Source: Apostichopus japonicus (lineage: Eukaryota > Echinodermata > Holothuroidea > Aspidochirotida > Stichopodidae). From it: 64,000 nucleotides of DNA. Every line of letters begins with the position of its first letter. Within the stretch, counting starts at the first letter, position 1. The stretch is from positions 7,744,999-7,808,998 of the forward strand of contig NC_092565.1 of the NCBI RefSeq assembly GCF_037975245.1. The letters are read 5' to 3'. Positions 23,817 to 37,080 of this stretch are shown here, piece after piece. Position numbers and translations under genes: made by a program. The notes beneath the pieces are model-generated. The model had not been told where the DNA came from. It did no database searches and worked only from the letters and a program-made list of their open reading frames with translations.

Positions 23817-24180
23817 AATAATAATAATAATAATAAATGGTACTTATAAGGCGTGAAATCTTTCAAAGAACTCAGAGTGCACAAGGACAAAAGGACACTC
23901 ACAAAAGAAATCTATGAATCGGGAATAGCTTGACGGAAGAGACGTGTCTTTAAATTGCTTTTAAAATGAGAAAACATAGGAGTGTTACGAAGGCTATTTG
24001 GAAGTGAATTCCAAAAAGCCGGGGCAGCAAATTTGAAAAAAAACGTTCACTGGCAGACTTAAGGTTAACCCGGTGATAGCACTGTGAGTACTTCTGAGTA
24101 CCTCGTGGCTTCCCCATCGGGAAAACTATGAACACTCTTACCGTCCATGCAAAGTAGTGAGGTGCATGGACCACGGTCGG
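23817..24180 (-). mobile_element. 5'-truncated LINE ORF2 C-terminus and 3' tail, frameshifted
   Basis: Read on the minus strand, codons from 24031 down to the TAG at 23912-23914 give FAAPAFWNSLPNSLRNTPMF, followed by a short stretch and FKSNLKTRLFRQA. This is the conserved C-terminal signature of CR1/Jockey-like non-LTR reverse transcriptases (AAPxLWNSLP...FKxxLKTxLF). The preceding SASER motif is in another frame, and an eight-T run at about 24032-24041 accounts for the frameshift. After the stop, a short 3' UTR with a GATTTCACGCCTTATAAGTACC-like end leads into (ATT)n (plus 23818-23836), the insertion tail. Only the last part of the element remains and it is inactive. Confidence 0.85.
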
Positions 24181-27173
24181 TAACTACTATTTACGGTTAT
24201 TAGATTCGTCCAACTTGTTAACATACAGGAAGGTACTCAAAGCCAAAGCCGAAGTGAATTAATCAGGTCACACATCTGGAGTCTATGAATGCTAAGTCCT
24301 TCAATACCTCCCTCATTTTCTTTTTCGGAAATATTTCTTTATGTAGTTTTGATTCCATACAGTCATAGTTTGTACCATTTATCATTTTCATTCTCCCTAT
24401 TGTACTTGGAGAATAGAGATCCCGATACTGGTTAATGTTGGAAGAGAGTGGTGGATGGGATTGGGGCAGGAGGTAGACTAATTTTCAGTGCTGAATATTA
24501 GGCACTTTACTTGTAAACGGCAGCATCTTCTCCGCAAGAAATTCATAGCTGGGAATATTATTTGATCAGCCATGGCTCCTTCCATGAACTTGGACTACTA
24601 TATTTATACACTACATAGGCTACATATACTAATATTGATAATAATATTAGCTGTGGTAAATCAGATATCATAACTGTTAGTGTTTTAATGCAGGTTATAC
24701 TATACCATGTTAATATTAGCCATTGTGACTATGCAAATATTTACTTATATTAAAGTGAAAACCATTTGTGTGGTATATATGCCCAGTAACAACACTTCAT
24801 AATTAGCTTAAATGCTTAAAGCAAGTGATGCCAGTTTGTCTACTCCCAGCTCTTAAATATTCTCGCATAATGTCAATTTTTGAGTACAGATTATTAGTAT
24901 TCTTGCATTGTATTAAGAAATTCAATTTTAATTTGATTTATATTTGTTCAACAGTGGTTTAAACCATTGGACATCTGGGAGAGATGTGAGGTGGAGGGAG
25001 ATGGGGTTGGGATGGAGTAGGTAGCTAAAGAGGCATGACTTAAAGAAGGTACAAGTCTTTATTCATCGATACTAAGAGTCATAAACAGTCCTATCATTCA
25101 GTCATAGTTGAGTCGGTAAACCAATGCTACTCCAGACTCGAGTGACTTACATCAATCGACTTGAGTTAATTACTACATTCATATCACCATGGGGATGAAA
25201 GACTTCACAACACTTTGAGATACTACTGAATGACTCGTCATGACTGTGTGAGAGAACACGGAAACCAATGATGGCCTAATCATAAAGTGGAAAGCATTAA
25301 GATACAAATACAATACTGGTACCAGCATATACATATATGCCTGTAAAGTCCCCTCCCCCCCCCCTCTCTTCCCAATAGTAAAATTATGTATTAACTAGAA
25401 AATTATAGTATGATTTTAAGTATTGATTAACACTCTCATTAACATATTCCAAATTCATTTCAAAATATGCTTTTGTAACTGCATTGGTAATAATCATAAA
25501 GTTGTTCTATCTGATGGTACAAATATATTTAAAGACTGTTAAATGAATATGAATAAAATATAATACAATTATTTTTTTGGTGGGGGGGGGGGGGGGGAGA
25601 GGAGGCCTGTTGTAACGTTCACATTTTTGTTTTGTTTATTTTTATTACGAAACTTCCCTTTTGGATCCATGCACGCAGCTTCATTAGTAATGTAAATAAT
25701 TGTATTCCATATGTAGGTTACGATATTATTACCAACTCTATTTAATCACCTGTTTTGGGTTTGCAGATATTTCAAAATGCGCACCTGTTGTCAGTGTCAC
25801 ACCAATGTTATATATGGTTGTATTAAATTACACTATTGTATCATTCATGAAGTAATATGTATGTGAGAATTCACAGGACGTAGAAGATATTTAACAGGAG
25901 GTACACATGGATGCATGTTCAATCCGTGTGTAAATATTTATATCTCATTCAGGCCAATTATGACCACCTGTTGTTTATTCTAAGGTAGCGCTTTTTTTGT
26001 GTGTGTTAGATATTCAAATTCTCACAATAAAAAAAAAACATGATGAGATTTACTATATTGTAAATCAATTGGAAACAGCTAAGTTCACAGATTTTGTTCA
26101 TCATCCTAAAAAGGGTTATTTCAGGAGAGTATTTTAGTTTTGATATGTCATAGTCAAAAGAAACATTTGACTGCTGAGTGATGTTTCTGTCGTTATTCCA
26201 GTTATTAGGTTGACAGATATTCAGTTTTAAATATGATAATCTCTGGAATGCTCATTTATGGCTAAATTGATGATGACAATGATGGCTCCTCACTGGCTGA
26301 CCTAGTGAATGTAAGTGTTAATCCATTGGTTTCAAAGTTTAACTACTCAACCAAAACATGTTCCTTTTAACTTCACATGACCAATAGACACATACAACAC
26401 CTTTTGTTTGTGACAAAATTGTAAGTTGCATTTTAAAAATGTTATTGGAGACCATAAGAGTGTTATGTTTTTTCCTATGGAGTTTTGTGTTGCATATGAG
26501 GAACTGACCTTAATGTTGTCTGTGGTAGACTAAGTAAACCAGCCACTTTAATTGATGAACCTCAGATGTTCTTAAAGTGTTGTTCTGAAAAATTAAAATT
26601 GGTATAGAACCGTAACCTGGGTTGGATGCTAACAGTGTTTTTAATGGCGTACAGCATATCAACAACAATAAAAAAAATCTGGGCCTTATTGTTACCCTTT
26701 AAGTAATAAGTGTTTTTGTGCTTATAATTCCAAAAGCTTTGACGTAGTAAAATATGTTGCTTGGTATTTATAAAGAAATACACTACATATGAAAAGGAGA
26801 GATTTTTTTTCTGTCATTATCATTCATCTTTAAACTACCTGAGTGAAACTACTGAACAGCCTTGCAGAATGATTTTTGGCATCGAGTAGCTTAAAATATA
26901 ACCAATAATCTTCGGTTCTTTGTGATCATTAAAACTAAACAGCAATGCTTGAGTAACCGACGTTCATTTGTACTAATGAAGGAAAAGCTTTTCCAAATTG
27001 TTTCCTTTAACACATTATTACATCTCTATCGTTCAGTTCGATTTTTGTTCGTAACACAACAACAGTCAACTAAACATTAGTCAAATTGGAGGAATCAAAA
27101 GAACCTTGGATGAACTTTAGAGCAGAACTCTCATACATATATTTGCAGGAGAAGCAAGAAATAATATCCTTCT
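24181..27173. other. probable intron with homopolymer runs
   Basis: No gene supported. Contents are G-rich stretches at 24447-24475 and 24980-25020, a C-rich run near 25351-25362, a 16-G run at 25582-25597 and AT-rich unique sequence. Confidence 0.55.
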
Positions 27174-27306
27174 AGGGAGGGGAGTTGGGAGGGGAGGGGA
27201 GGGGAGTTGGGAGGGGAGGGGAGGGGAGTTGGAAGGGGAGGAGTTGGGAGGGAGGGAAGTTAGGAGGGGAGGGGAGTTAGGAGGGGGTGGGAAAAGGTGG
27301 GAGAAG
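27174..27306 (+). repeat. 22-bp G-rich minisatellite, G-quadruplex-prone
   Basis: GGAGTTGGGAGGGGAGGGGAGG repeats with a 22-bp period (GGAGTT at 27181, 27203 and 27225), then degrades through GGAGTTGGGAGGGAGGGAAG variants. The strand is almost pure purine with many GGG/GGGG blocks, so intramolecular quadruplex or triplex structure is expected. Confidence 0.9.
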
Positions 27307-29701
27307 TATGGAATTGTCCAGAATATAGATTACATTTTGCAAAATATATTAACACTGACTTGAATCAAATCGTCAGAAAAAGTGCTAACTGCTAGATAGT
27401 TGATTTTGGAAGAAACTATCTCAAAGTCTCAATGCAGAAGATTCAAATGCAATACATGCCTACCATTTGAGAAGCTAACTGGGCTGATGTCAAGACTTGA
27501 CAAAACCATCTCTTATACTGATATCATTCACAAGATACTTTAAAACAATATTTATTAGTCCACAAAACATTATGATGGCATATGGTCACATCACCTCAGC
27601 CATATGGCTTTGATTGTTACTTTTATTTTTGTAGAAAAAAACAAGCAGGAGTTACTTCTTTTGTATGGATGGTGAAAATATAGTTATAAGAAATCCACAA
27701 GAAATATCCAACAATTGGTTTTCTTGGTGTATCAAGAAATAAGAATACATTCATGCTAAAATATTTCCTCACACTGTAATAAAACACTTTAAAAGAGAAA
27801 TTATCTGTTACCATTGACCTTTCTTCAGAAAAGTTAACACAATTTACACATACTGTAGCACTCCATTCCCCTCCCCCCCTTCCTCTGTCCTTCCTCCTCT
27901 CCTCCTCTGTCCCTCCCCTCCTCGGTCCCCATTCTGGTAAAAAATACAGTGTTCTCATGTTCCTTTTTCCTGTAGGCTATGAAAACAATAGCTATGAAAC
28001 ATCAGGAGTTACTTCACAAAGCTGCAACTATCATAATGTGTTAAATTTTAATTTCATAATGTTATATTATTTTGAAGCATTTACACTATTTTTGACATTT
28101 TTATTATTTTTATTCTTAACTGTCATTAAATAGTAACACTAATTACATATTTGCAAGTGATGAGGTTAACTTCCAATTATTCAAATAACATTACATTTGT
28201 TATTTCTGTGAATGTTATCAGAATTAGATGGATTGATGTTCAGATGCTTTTGCTCCATCGTCAACTTTTCCCCATCCAGATGTTTTTTAAATTTTTTATG
28301 TTATTGTTTTCATAATGGTATGTGTTAATCACGTCGTAAACAGGAAATGGGAGTTATTCATTAACTTTCCGATATATGGTCCAGCTAAACTATGACCTAC
28401 ATTTTTATGGGCATTTATTATGCAGAGGCATCGATAGACAGAACGACCCCAATGAAAGACTTTAATTATGTTTTCATTCATTTTAATAATTATGCTTTAT
28501 TATGGTTGAAATGGAGAAGATGAGGATATGTAGGATCAACACTATGGTTACAGCAGGGAGCTGCGTTTGAGTAGCAGCTCCCTGGTTACAGTATCAGTTG
28601 CTAGCTATTTGTTGCTTTCTGAAGTGAGAAGTTGTTTCATCACTTTGTTTAATTAAAGCCTGAGGGAAGAATGCAACAAAGTATTAACTTGACTGATCAA
28701 GGTTCCTGAAGAATTAAAATAAATTCAGTTCTTATTTTTAACAGAGGAAGACATGAAGCAAAGGCATAAGCATAAACATGATTTTTTGGCAGTAAAGAAA
28801 ATTCATGATTGAAATAATTTGGTAATTTTTATTAGGAAGATGCCTCAAAATTTTGCATATTCGCAAACTTGAAATAAAACATAATGGGCTCATCGCAGAT
28901 AAACTTAATGCTATCATGTGTTATCTGTGATGCTAGGATGTATCGAACAGAACGTAAATTACCGAAGTCAACACAAAAATTGTTTGTTACCAAGGTCCCT
29001 GTGGACCCAATGTAATTGTCAAAAGCCTCGTTATTACTGGTGTATTATGAATCAACATGAAGAATTCCAATAATGCAATTAACCCTGGATTTATTCTGCA
29101 CCAGGATATATATATGTGATCAACGACAAGAAATCATTGTGAAACTACATATCTTGAAATTTGTTCTTGTCGATGAACAATAAACCACATGTTTCCTCTG
29201 AAGTTGTTTGATTAGCATTGTTTTGTTTTTTCTTTTTTTGTGTTCCTTTCTTAATCTTACAATAACTTGTGTTGTTCACCAACAGACATTGCTGTTCAGC
29301 TATAGAACACTAATGTAGTGATCTCACAGAATCTTATATCAGTTCTCACCAACTAGTGTTACTGTTTATCTGTACTACACTAATACATTGATCTCACAAT
29401 AGCTTACAATGTTACTTACTTTTACTTTTACTTACTTTCGGCCAGTATTTGGTTTACCTTTGTCCTGATCTGTTTGTTTATTTCCCTACTTCAAACTTCA
29501 ATTCCTCTCTGGTAGATTGACAGGATAAGCATGTTTATTTTTTTGTTTACTTTGATATGTACCGTTTCATATTCGTCCTTCACTTTGTAATATTTTACTG
29601 CAAACTTGCAATTTCCTGTATTAGTTTTGAATAAAGTATTACTTGCTTACTTTAACAGTAGATACAAAAACAAGTTGTACGTATCAAGGCTGACTGTTCA
29701 C
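27307..29701. other. probable intron
   Basis: No gene supported. There is a C/T-rich tract at 27866-27930 (CCTCC repeats), a perfect short hairpin at 28555-28583 and a weaker inverted pair near 29118-29177. The rest is unique AT-rich DNA. Confidence 0.55.
28555..28583. repeat. perfect 10-bp inverted repeat (hairpin)
   Basis: AGGGAGCTGC (28555-28564) and GCAGCTCCCT (28574-28583) are exact inverses with a 9-nt loop. GGTTACAG also flanks the hairpin as a direct repeat on both sides. No T tract or gene context suggests a terminator. Confidence 0.75.
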
Positions 29702-30987
29702 CAGTGGCATAACCAGTCGGGGGGGGGGGGGGACAGGGGGTGGGATTTGCCAGTGAAATATCTTGCCTCCCAAACGACATTGGTGGGCAAAGAAAAATAT
29801 TCGCTGAAAATTAGAAAATGCATTTAAAGGCTCAGTTAAACCAGTTCATGGTTGGCGTGAATGCGTAATTGGCCGGAATTATCAAATTAATACCAGCCGA
29901 TTGCATCTCAAGTTAACTATTTTCTTATTATTTTGATTTCCGTCATCGCTATGAAATGCCCATTCCCCTCCCCTCGCCACACATGCGAGATAACCTGCTA
30001 CCATGCTTGTTTGATCTTGAGTATGTTTATATCATTGTTATATCGAACATCCAAAGTCAATCTGATATTGTTAGAGCATGATGTATTATGTAATTTCAAC
30101 ATCGCACATGTGAATTCACACAGACTGATCAGTCGTTAGAATAGGCTATCCGAAATATTGTTTCCAATGACCTTACAGACTTAAGCTGATTAATGTAATA
30201 AAACCGATGGACTATGGTGCTGGCAGACAGTTTTGTAGTGGCTGAAAGAATGAAGCTTAACTTGATGAAATTGAGCTTCATATACAAATTTATCTAAATC
30301 ATAATTATTGTGAAATCATATACAATGAGATAGCTTAAACTGTACTGTTGAAAGAATAGCCGAGACCAAACTGAGAACTTCAGAAAAACTGAACCCAATT
30401 GTCAAATCCAATTGTTTATAGCACCTTTTTTTTTTTAAAGTAAAATTGATTTGCAAATAACAAATTTTACTGAAAAATGATTCATCCAATTATAAAGAAA
30501 CACATAGGCTTTATGTAGACAAAGGGTGAACGATACAATTATATACTGTAAACAGTATGAGAATAGAGCACACAGGGTTATCAGCTAAGAGTATAGTGAC
30601 TTTCTTGAATCGCATAGATTTCACCCGTTATATTACAGAAGTTCTGGCAACCATGCTGTAGGCTGTAAACTTCAAACTGGTGTCACACCGTCATATTGTT
30701 TGATTTGTATTACAGTGCCACAGATTTGACTAGCTAGGTCACCCTAGAATTAACTTCTATTCTGAGTGAGTTATTACCTAATTGAATGATTTCTACTCAA
30801 TGTATCAATGTTAGGCTAATCATAAGCAGTATGTTGAACATTTTAATATAATTTTACATGGCTGATTGGATAAAAAATGAAAGCTCTGAAGTCTCTTGAG
30901 TTCACCATATCACATAGCCCCCCCCACTTGAACTCTTTGCCCCCTCAGTCCCCCCTCCCCCGATGAGAAAGTCTGGTTACGCCACAG
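29702..30987. mobile_element. possible nonautonomous element with hAT-like terminal motifs
   Basis: CAGTGGCATAACCAG at 29702-29716, followed by a long G run, faces CTGGTTACGCCACAG at 30973-30987, preceded by C runs. The two ends are near-inverse and the span is 1.29 kb. CAGTGGCGTA-type ends resemble hAT-family termini. The 8-bp flanks (CTGTTCAC and CTACATTG) do not match, so these may be ends of two unrelated copies. A single copy of the same motif lies at 50799. Confidence 0.35.
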
Positions 30988-33900
30988 CTACATTGTCATG
31001 CCGAGTTTAACACATCACAAACTCTTCAGATACGAGACACTATACTGCTTTAAAGATTGTCATCGTGATCCATTGCCTGCCCTAGGCATATTAGTTGCAG
31101 GAGGAAAAGTAATTAGACTACTAGAAGGGAGAACATGAATATGTCTTTTTGACAAAATGTTTTCAAAAAAATTGCTTTCAGGATTTCTATTTTTTTTTTA
31201 TGCTTGAAGTTGTATCAAGTTTCTACAAGAGCATGAAATGCTATGTAGTATGTTGAATAATGAGTGTGCCAGGTGGATCAAACGTGTCCAAAGATAATAT
31301 ATGTGAATAAATATGCTTAGGGTTACGCTGAAGTTATGTGTGGGTGAAGTTAGGAGAGTCTTGTGGCCAACCAATTTTATGAAAACATAACCCCTATCAT
31401 ATTAAATTGTAAGTGGAGGGAAGTAAGCTGTCCTAACCCTACCAACCCTCTCCTGCCCTCCCCCCCCCCATCTCCGATTCTTATTCAGCAAATTGTCTTC
31501 ATGCTTCACCAGTAGCTAGGGTAACCACAATACGACGACATCAGTATAAGTTGAACAACTCACACTCAACTATCTGAAAGATAATGTCGCTGTTTGAAAT
31601 GATTAGGCACGGTTATTTCTATAGAAACCTGTTGGAGTTTGTCTCTTTTGATTTATTTGAGGATTGAATTCAGAGCAGGCAAGACATCAAAATGTCTCAT
31701 GGGCTAAATCATTAAGAAGTAAAATACTGCCCTCCCTTGTATGACAGTGCCGCTTTGCTTGCTTTTCATTATTTCTTGCTTCCTCCTTCCCTTCTCTCCC
31801 CCCTCCCCCTTTATTCTTTTTTTCAGTATTATTAAACAATTTATTACTTCTTAAACTGAGTAGATGAATAATTATCGAAACTAGCACAAGTCAAATAGCC
31901 ATGTCATAAATTGATGTGCTAAATCATTTTATAGCAATATTTGAGTGTTAATTAATACAATGTTTTTTGTTATACTTTATAGATTAAATTTAAAACAAAT
32001 GTCTCAGAATTTAGTCAAGTTACTCTGAAACTGATACAAAATCCTTTACATTTTCTTTTAAGTACTTAATGATATTAATCTGGTAATTAAATTGAAATGA
32101 CAGAGAGGGATAGGTCGAGGAAAGAAAAGTGAAATACATCACAAAATAGCATTCATCTTCACTTATAGAAGTTTCATTGTTTAAATTAATGATTCCAAAT
32201 TGTGTTCAGTTTGGATAAACCTGTTACAATATATCTCTCAAAGCGAGCCCATGCCATGACAGGAGGGGACTTTGGGGGAAAGGGGGGAAGGGGCAGTTGG
32301 TTTGTGCCAAAATTAAATGTACCAAATATGCCGCAAATTGTGGTTAAATGTTTGAAACAGTTTGAATAACCTAACCTAACCATTCATTGGAAATATGATT
32401 AGTACTGTCAGTTTTGTAGTCAAATATAGTGGCGCCGAATATATCATTCAACCTACAGGGTAAAATAAAGACATTCCTGTTTTTGGAGGAGATTGTGCCT
32501 CTTGTTTGCAAATTTGGAAACGGTAGTATTTAACGAAGCATTACCATGCAGGAGACAGTGAACCTGAGTTGAAGTATAGCTCCCTGACAAAATCTTCATA
32601 GATAGCCATATTTAATTTTGTTATGTACTAAACAGTTTACATTCATGTCTGGACTTGTGGCTGGCAGTAAACAACTTGAAAAAGATCTAAACATTTACTT
32701 TCCATCTCAGCTAGCTTTCTATTTTTGAGGGTGGGGTGATGGAGAGGTGGGGCTGAGGATCAAATTCCTTCATTTAATCAGATCTGTTTTGATGTATCAA
32801 CCAGCTGTATGTGATAACCACAGGAGTTGTACTTTTTTTGTAAACATTCCTACTGTGTATTATTATTATTATTGAAACAAATTTGACTTACTGTTGCTAT
32901 GTGTGCACATTTCACCCAATATTAATGGAATCTACCGTTGTGCCATTGGTCAGGGTTGACAGTAAAGCCAGGACTGAACTCTAGCTAACCTACTCCAAGT
33001 AACATATCATTGGATGTTGATTTACATGCTGCATGCAGGAGGAGTAGTAAGATAAGTGGTTTACCTGCTGCAGCAACTGATACATGCATTCTATAACTGC
33101 CAAGAATAAATTATAAAATGACTGTAGAATAGCACATGAAATTTACCTATAGCCACATGTAGTAGTACATGATAATAGGATTGCTTCATGTCAGGTGTAA
33201 CCCATACATGTTATTGTCAACTTGTTAGAGTTACTTGTTTATTCTAGTCTTTGACTCTTTACATGGAAAGCAATGTTATAAGTACACATTTTACAAATTC
33301 TTTAACTCAAGTAGTTGCATCGATTTGGTTATTGTTTACTTATGATTTTTTTTTTTGGAGGGAGATAGGGAGGGAGTGGGGAGCTGGGGGGGGGTGGATG
33401 GGGATAATATGTGTTAGACTATGATCTAATAAGGATACAACTTTCAATATAGTTAATATATAAAGTTTCTATATCAGCTAGATATAATGAAACTGCCATC
33501 TGAAATTTCAGTCTGGTTGCAAAACTAGGCATCTTTGGAATTTGATTGAGATTGTTAACTAATCAATAATTAACATGGATTTGGGGAAGATAAAAGAAAA
33601 ATAGAAATAAATTGAGGAAGACATCTCAGTTTGATGAATTATGATCTGATTTTGAGCAATATTACTCAGTAAAGACTTTTGCAATATTTTGCGAAAGTAA
33701 AACAAAATTGAAACTGGTGCATGTGTCTTAACTTTGATGTTATTCCACCATTTCAAGCTACTCTGCTAATTCATGTGTTAATTATCATTTTAAAGCATAA
33801 ATATAGTAGCACAGTGTTTTTACATATATATACATAAGTAGCTATTTTACACAATTAGCAAAGCTTATAGGCTATGGTATGCGTGCTAGCATGAATCACA

Positions 33901-36631
33901 TGCATGATTTGTCACATATTGAGCTATTGATTTTGTCACATATATTGATTATTGATTTTTTGGAGTCAGGTCTGACTATAGCCCTATCTCATATTTTTGT
34001 ACTTGTGATAACATCAGTTTATCTGAATATACAGATGACAAGGAAGATGACAATTGACCAGCTGTATTAAAAAAAACGTGGCTTAGTATAGCTCCTAATT
34101 TAAGCTTGATAAATATATTGCTAACATTGAAAAATTTGGATATTTGAGGTTCTCATCTTATCCCAGTCTCCCTCCCCTCCCCCCCTCCCACCTCCTTTCC
34201 ACTTCCAAATGTTTCACAGATATTGAGGAGTTTTGAGTAATACTATCCTAATTTTGATGTTTCAGCATTTGTGCACCATTATTGAATTGCAATAATATTT
34301 GATGGACACTGAAGTCCTTTAATGCAATTCCTCATGTTAATGCTGTATATTTTCAACCAGTTGCCCCATCCTTTAAGGGGCCTGTATCCTTTCCGACCTT
34401 TGATGTTACACCCAGGAGATCACAAAAATACTGAGTCTGTAAAGTTGTACTCACTATAAACCTACTAGTAGTCATACCAATGGGAATGTGTTTTGTGTGG
34501 CATTTCAAGGCAGTTAAATATCTTATGTTCCATGTGTGAATATTGTGCACAAAATCTTCACTTGGACTATCAGTAAGCTGCTACATGCAACAGATACCTT
34601 GGTTATCATACTTGATATTCCATCCTTCGACCTGAAGTATGATTGGACATCAGTGACAAAAATTGCTTGATTTTTCAATTTCTGCTATATATTGATGTAA
34701 GATTCACTGTTTACATATATGCATGAAGTTCATGCAAATTCAAGAAACAGGATTAGATCAATCTCAGTATTTATCCATATATGTATACAACAAGGGAGTT
34801 TATTCAGTTGCATGCAGGGACATATAGTTAGTCTCAGATATTTTAGCAACCAATGATTATGATTGGTCATTGTGCTATACAAACTATAAATATTCATATT
34901 TAAAACCCGGAACTTGTATGCGTATGCAATATATGACAGGTTCTCATGGTATTTAGCAGAGAGCGGGACCATTTGTAAGCAAACGAAATAAGATGGAAAT
35001 ATCCCATACACAGCATTTTGCAAAAGGTACTTGTAAAGGTTGGCCAATTTTTTCCCATTTCTCTGCAAATTGATTTTTTACCTTGTTTTATGTATTAATG
35101 TATTTTTCTAAGGAACTCTTAAGGGGTTCCTGAACAGATCCATAATTGCTTTGCATGCTATTTAGTTGATTTGTTTCTGTGGATTCTGCAATAATAATAA
35201 TATACATAATAGAGCTTTGGCCGGCCCACATTCCTATCCAATTCCTCCCCTGCCACATCCCTACCTACCCTATCACATCCCTACTCTCTACTTACTACTG
35301 TTTTTTGTTTTATTGGCCTTTATATAAATATTCAAGTTTTTCCATCATTTCTCCTCTCTTTCCCATAATATGTTTTGAACATATGTTGTTGTAAAAAAAA
35401 AAAACACTTCCCACTTTTCCTATGCCTCACTTCTCTACTGTGATCTGTTCACCCTACCTACTTTCCTTCTGTGATGATGTGTGCCCTCTTTTCTTTACCA
35501 TTTAGTTACCTTTCTACTCCTTTAATAATGAACACCAATAGCAGAAGTAGTGACCCCAGGTGTTGGTAGTGAGTGACCAGTTGCAATTTGCACAACACAC
35601 ATTTTTGCCTTTAAAGCTTTTGAGGTCACATAATAAAAAGCCTGAGAATGTATGTGTAGGGTCAATGCTATGCTTGCAGAAAGCTGGCCTCACAATAGAA
35701 AATGGTGCACCACTTTATAGCATGCCTGTTGGCGGTGAATTTTCATACACTTGACTAATGTTGTTGAATGGTTTGGCCGTGACATGGCAAAGGGTGTGTA
35801 TTACACATCGTCACATGCTTTGTTGATAATAGCAAATGGAGTTTTGGCCTTGAATGAATGATAAAGGTTTCCATAGTACATATTTCATACCTAGTGAAAA
35901 TGTAATTTGAACAGCTATGACTACAATTTGTATTTTAATAGGTAATTGTATGTTGTTGGTAGGGTTTATGTGGCATTGTTAGCAGTATTTGCAAGTTGTT
36001 GCACATTTTTCATATCGTTAAAGGATTTTTTTTATGATAATTTTTTTCTACCGTAATTTGTTTAGTATCCCTCTGTGGCTTTTTCACCCTGATAGATGAA
36101 TTCTTATTGATGTTTCTATGCTATATACCAATTATCTGCAGATTCATGAAAAATGTCTTGGGGCAGTTTATGGACAGATGTAGTGAATGGCTATGTGTGT
36201 GACACATATTTTATATCACACTGTATGATCAGTTAGTAAATTATCAGGCTAAAGAAGATATATATTTTTCACCCTTTGAAGAATCTGTCAGTATGACTCT
36301 ATGTATACCAGCCAAGTTTGTTCCAAAACATTATTTTATAGTTAGACATGAAATGAATTCTTTTATGGAATACATTCATAAATAACATATCAACATGAAT
36401 AATTCATGACAAAAATATGAATAATTAAGGACATAGGCTAGTTAGCAAATAATTAATGAAATGTAAATTTATAGTAAAAAGATATTGTTCCCTCTAGGTC
36501 AAATATTAGTAATCAACAATATTATTGATAAAGGTCATTTTGGAATTTTTGATAACACCCAAAGTTTTGTCTGATAAAGTTATTGTTATAGTCAAGTCAA
36601 TTCATTTCATATAATTAATTATTATAAAAAC
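30988..36631. other. probable intron
   Basis: No gene supported. Contents are C-rich tracts near 31459-31472 and 34165-34198, G-rich tracts at 32728-32760 and 33352-33402, and AT-rich unique DNA. A possible splice-bounded block at 35691-35743 lacks a good pyrimidine tract. Confidence 0.5.
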
Positions 36632-37046
36632 CAGAGGTGAAGTGGAACTTTTTTGTTGATCTTTAATAACTATATCTGTTATACCACATGTGAAACATTT
36701 CATACATATTTTGTTACTATATAGACAGAATTAGTATATAAAGGACCAGCTTTATTTTTTAATTTTAAATCATTAAAACAACATCAAATACTAATAATAA
36801 TAAGAAGAAGAATACAAAAAAATACACAATTTTTAGTGATACTCTGTAAATGTTTGAAAAGTTTCTGCTTTTCTTGCCTCAATAAGTGGTAATTCTGTGT
36901 ACATCCTAAGATTCAAAGCACCCAAGTGCACTCTGTACAATCATAACAATTGGGTAAACACGCCCTCATTGAGTCCCAAAAAAGTCGAAACTGGTCGTGA
37001 AGTGGAATTTTTCTGGTGTGTTGATCTTTATCAATTAATATATATA
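36632..37046. repeat. direct repeat pair about 360 bp apart
   Basis: A GTGAAGTGGAACTTTTTTG...GTTGATCTTTA block near 36636-36670 recurs in the same orientation near 36999-37032 with a few changes. The interval contains AAT/AAG trinucleotide repeats (36790-36812). This could be a tandemly duplicated or short retroelement-derived unit. Confidence 0.5.
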
Positions 37047-37080
37047 TATATATAAATATATATATATATAAATTATATAA
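37037..37080. repeat. (TA)n microsatellite
   Basis: TA dinucleotides interrupted by AAATA, about 44 bp, directly downstream of the second copy of the 36.6-kb direct repeat. Confidence 0.9.

Noticed and set aside
28555-28583. Perfect hairpin considered as a terminator or microRNA precursor
   Set aside because: Stem of only 10 bp with no extended pairing and no context for either role.
35691-35743. Block AAAGCTGGCC...GTTGGCG between TGCTTGCAG and GTGAAT
   Set aside because: No polypyrimidine tract and a weak donor. The 18-codon frame alone is not enough.
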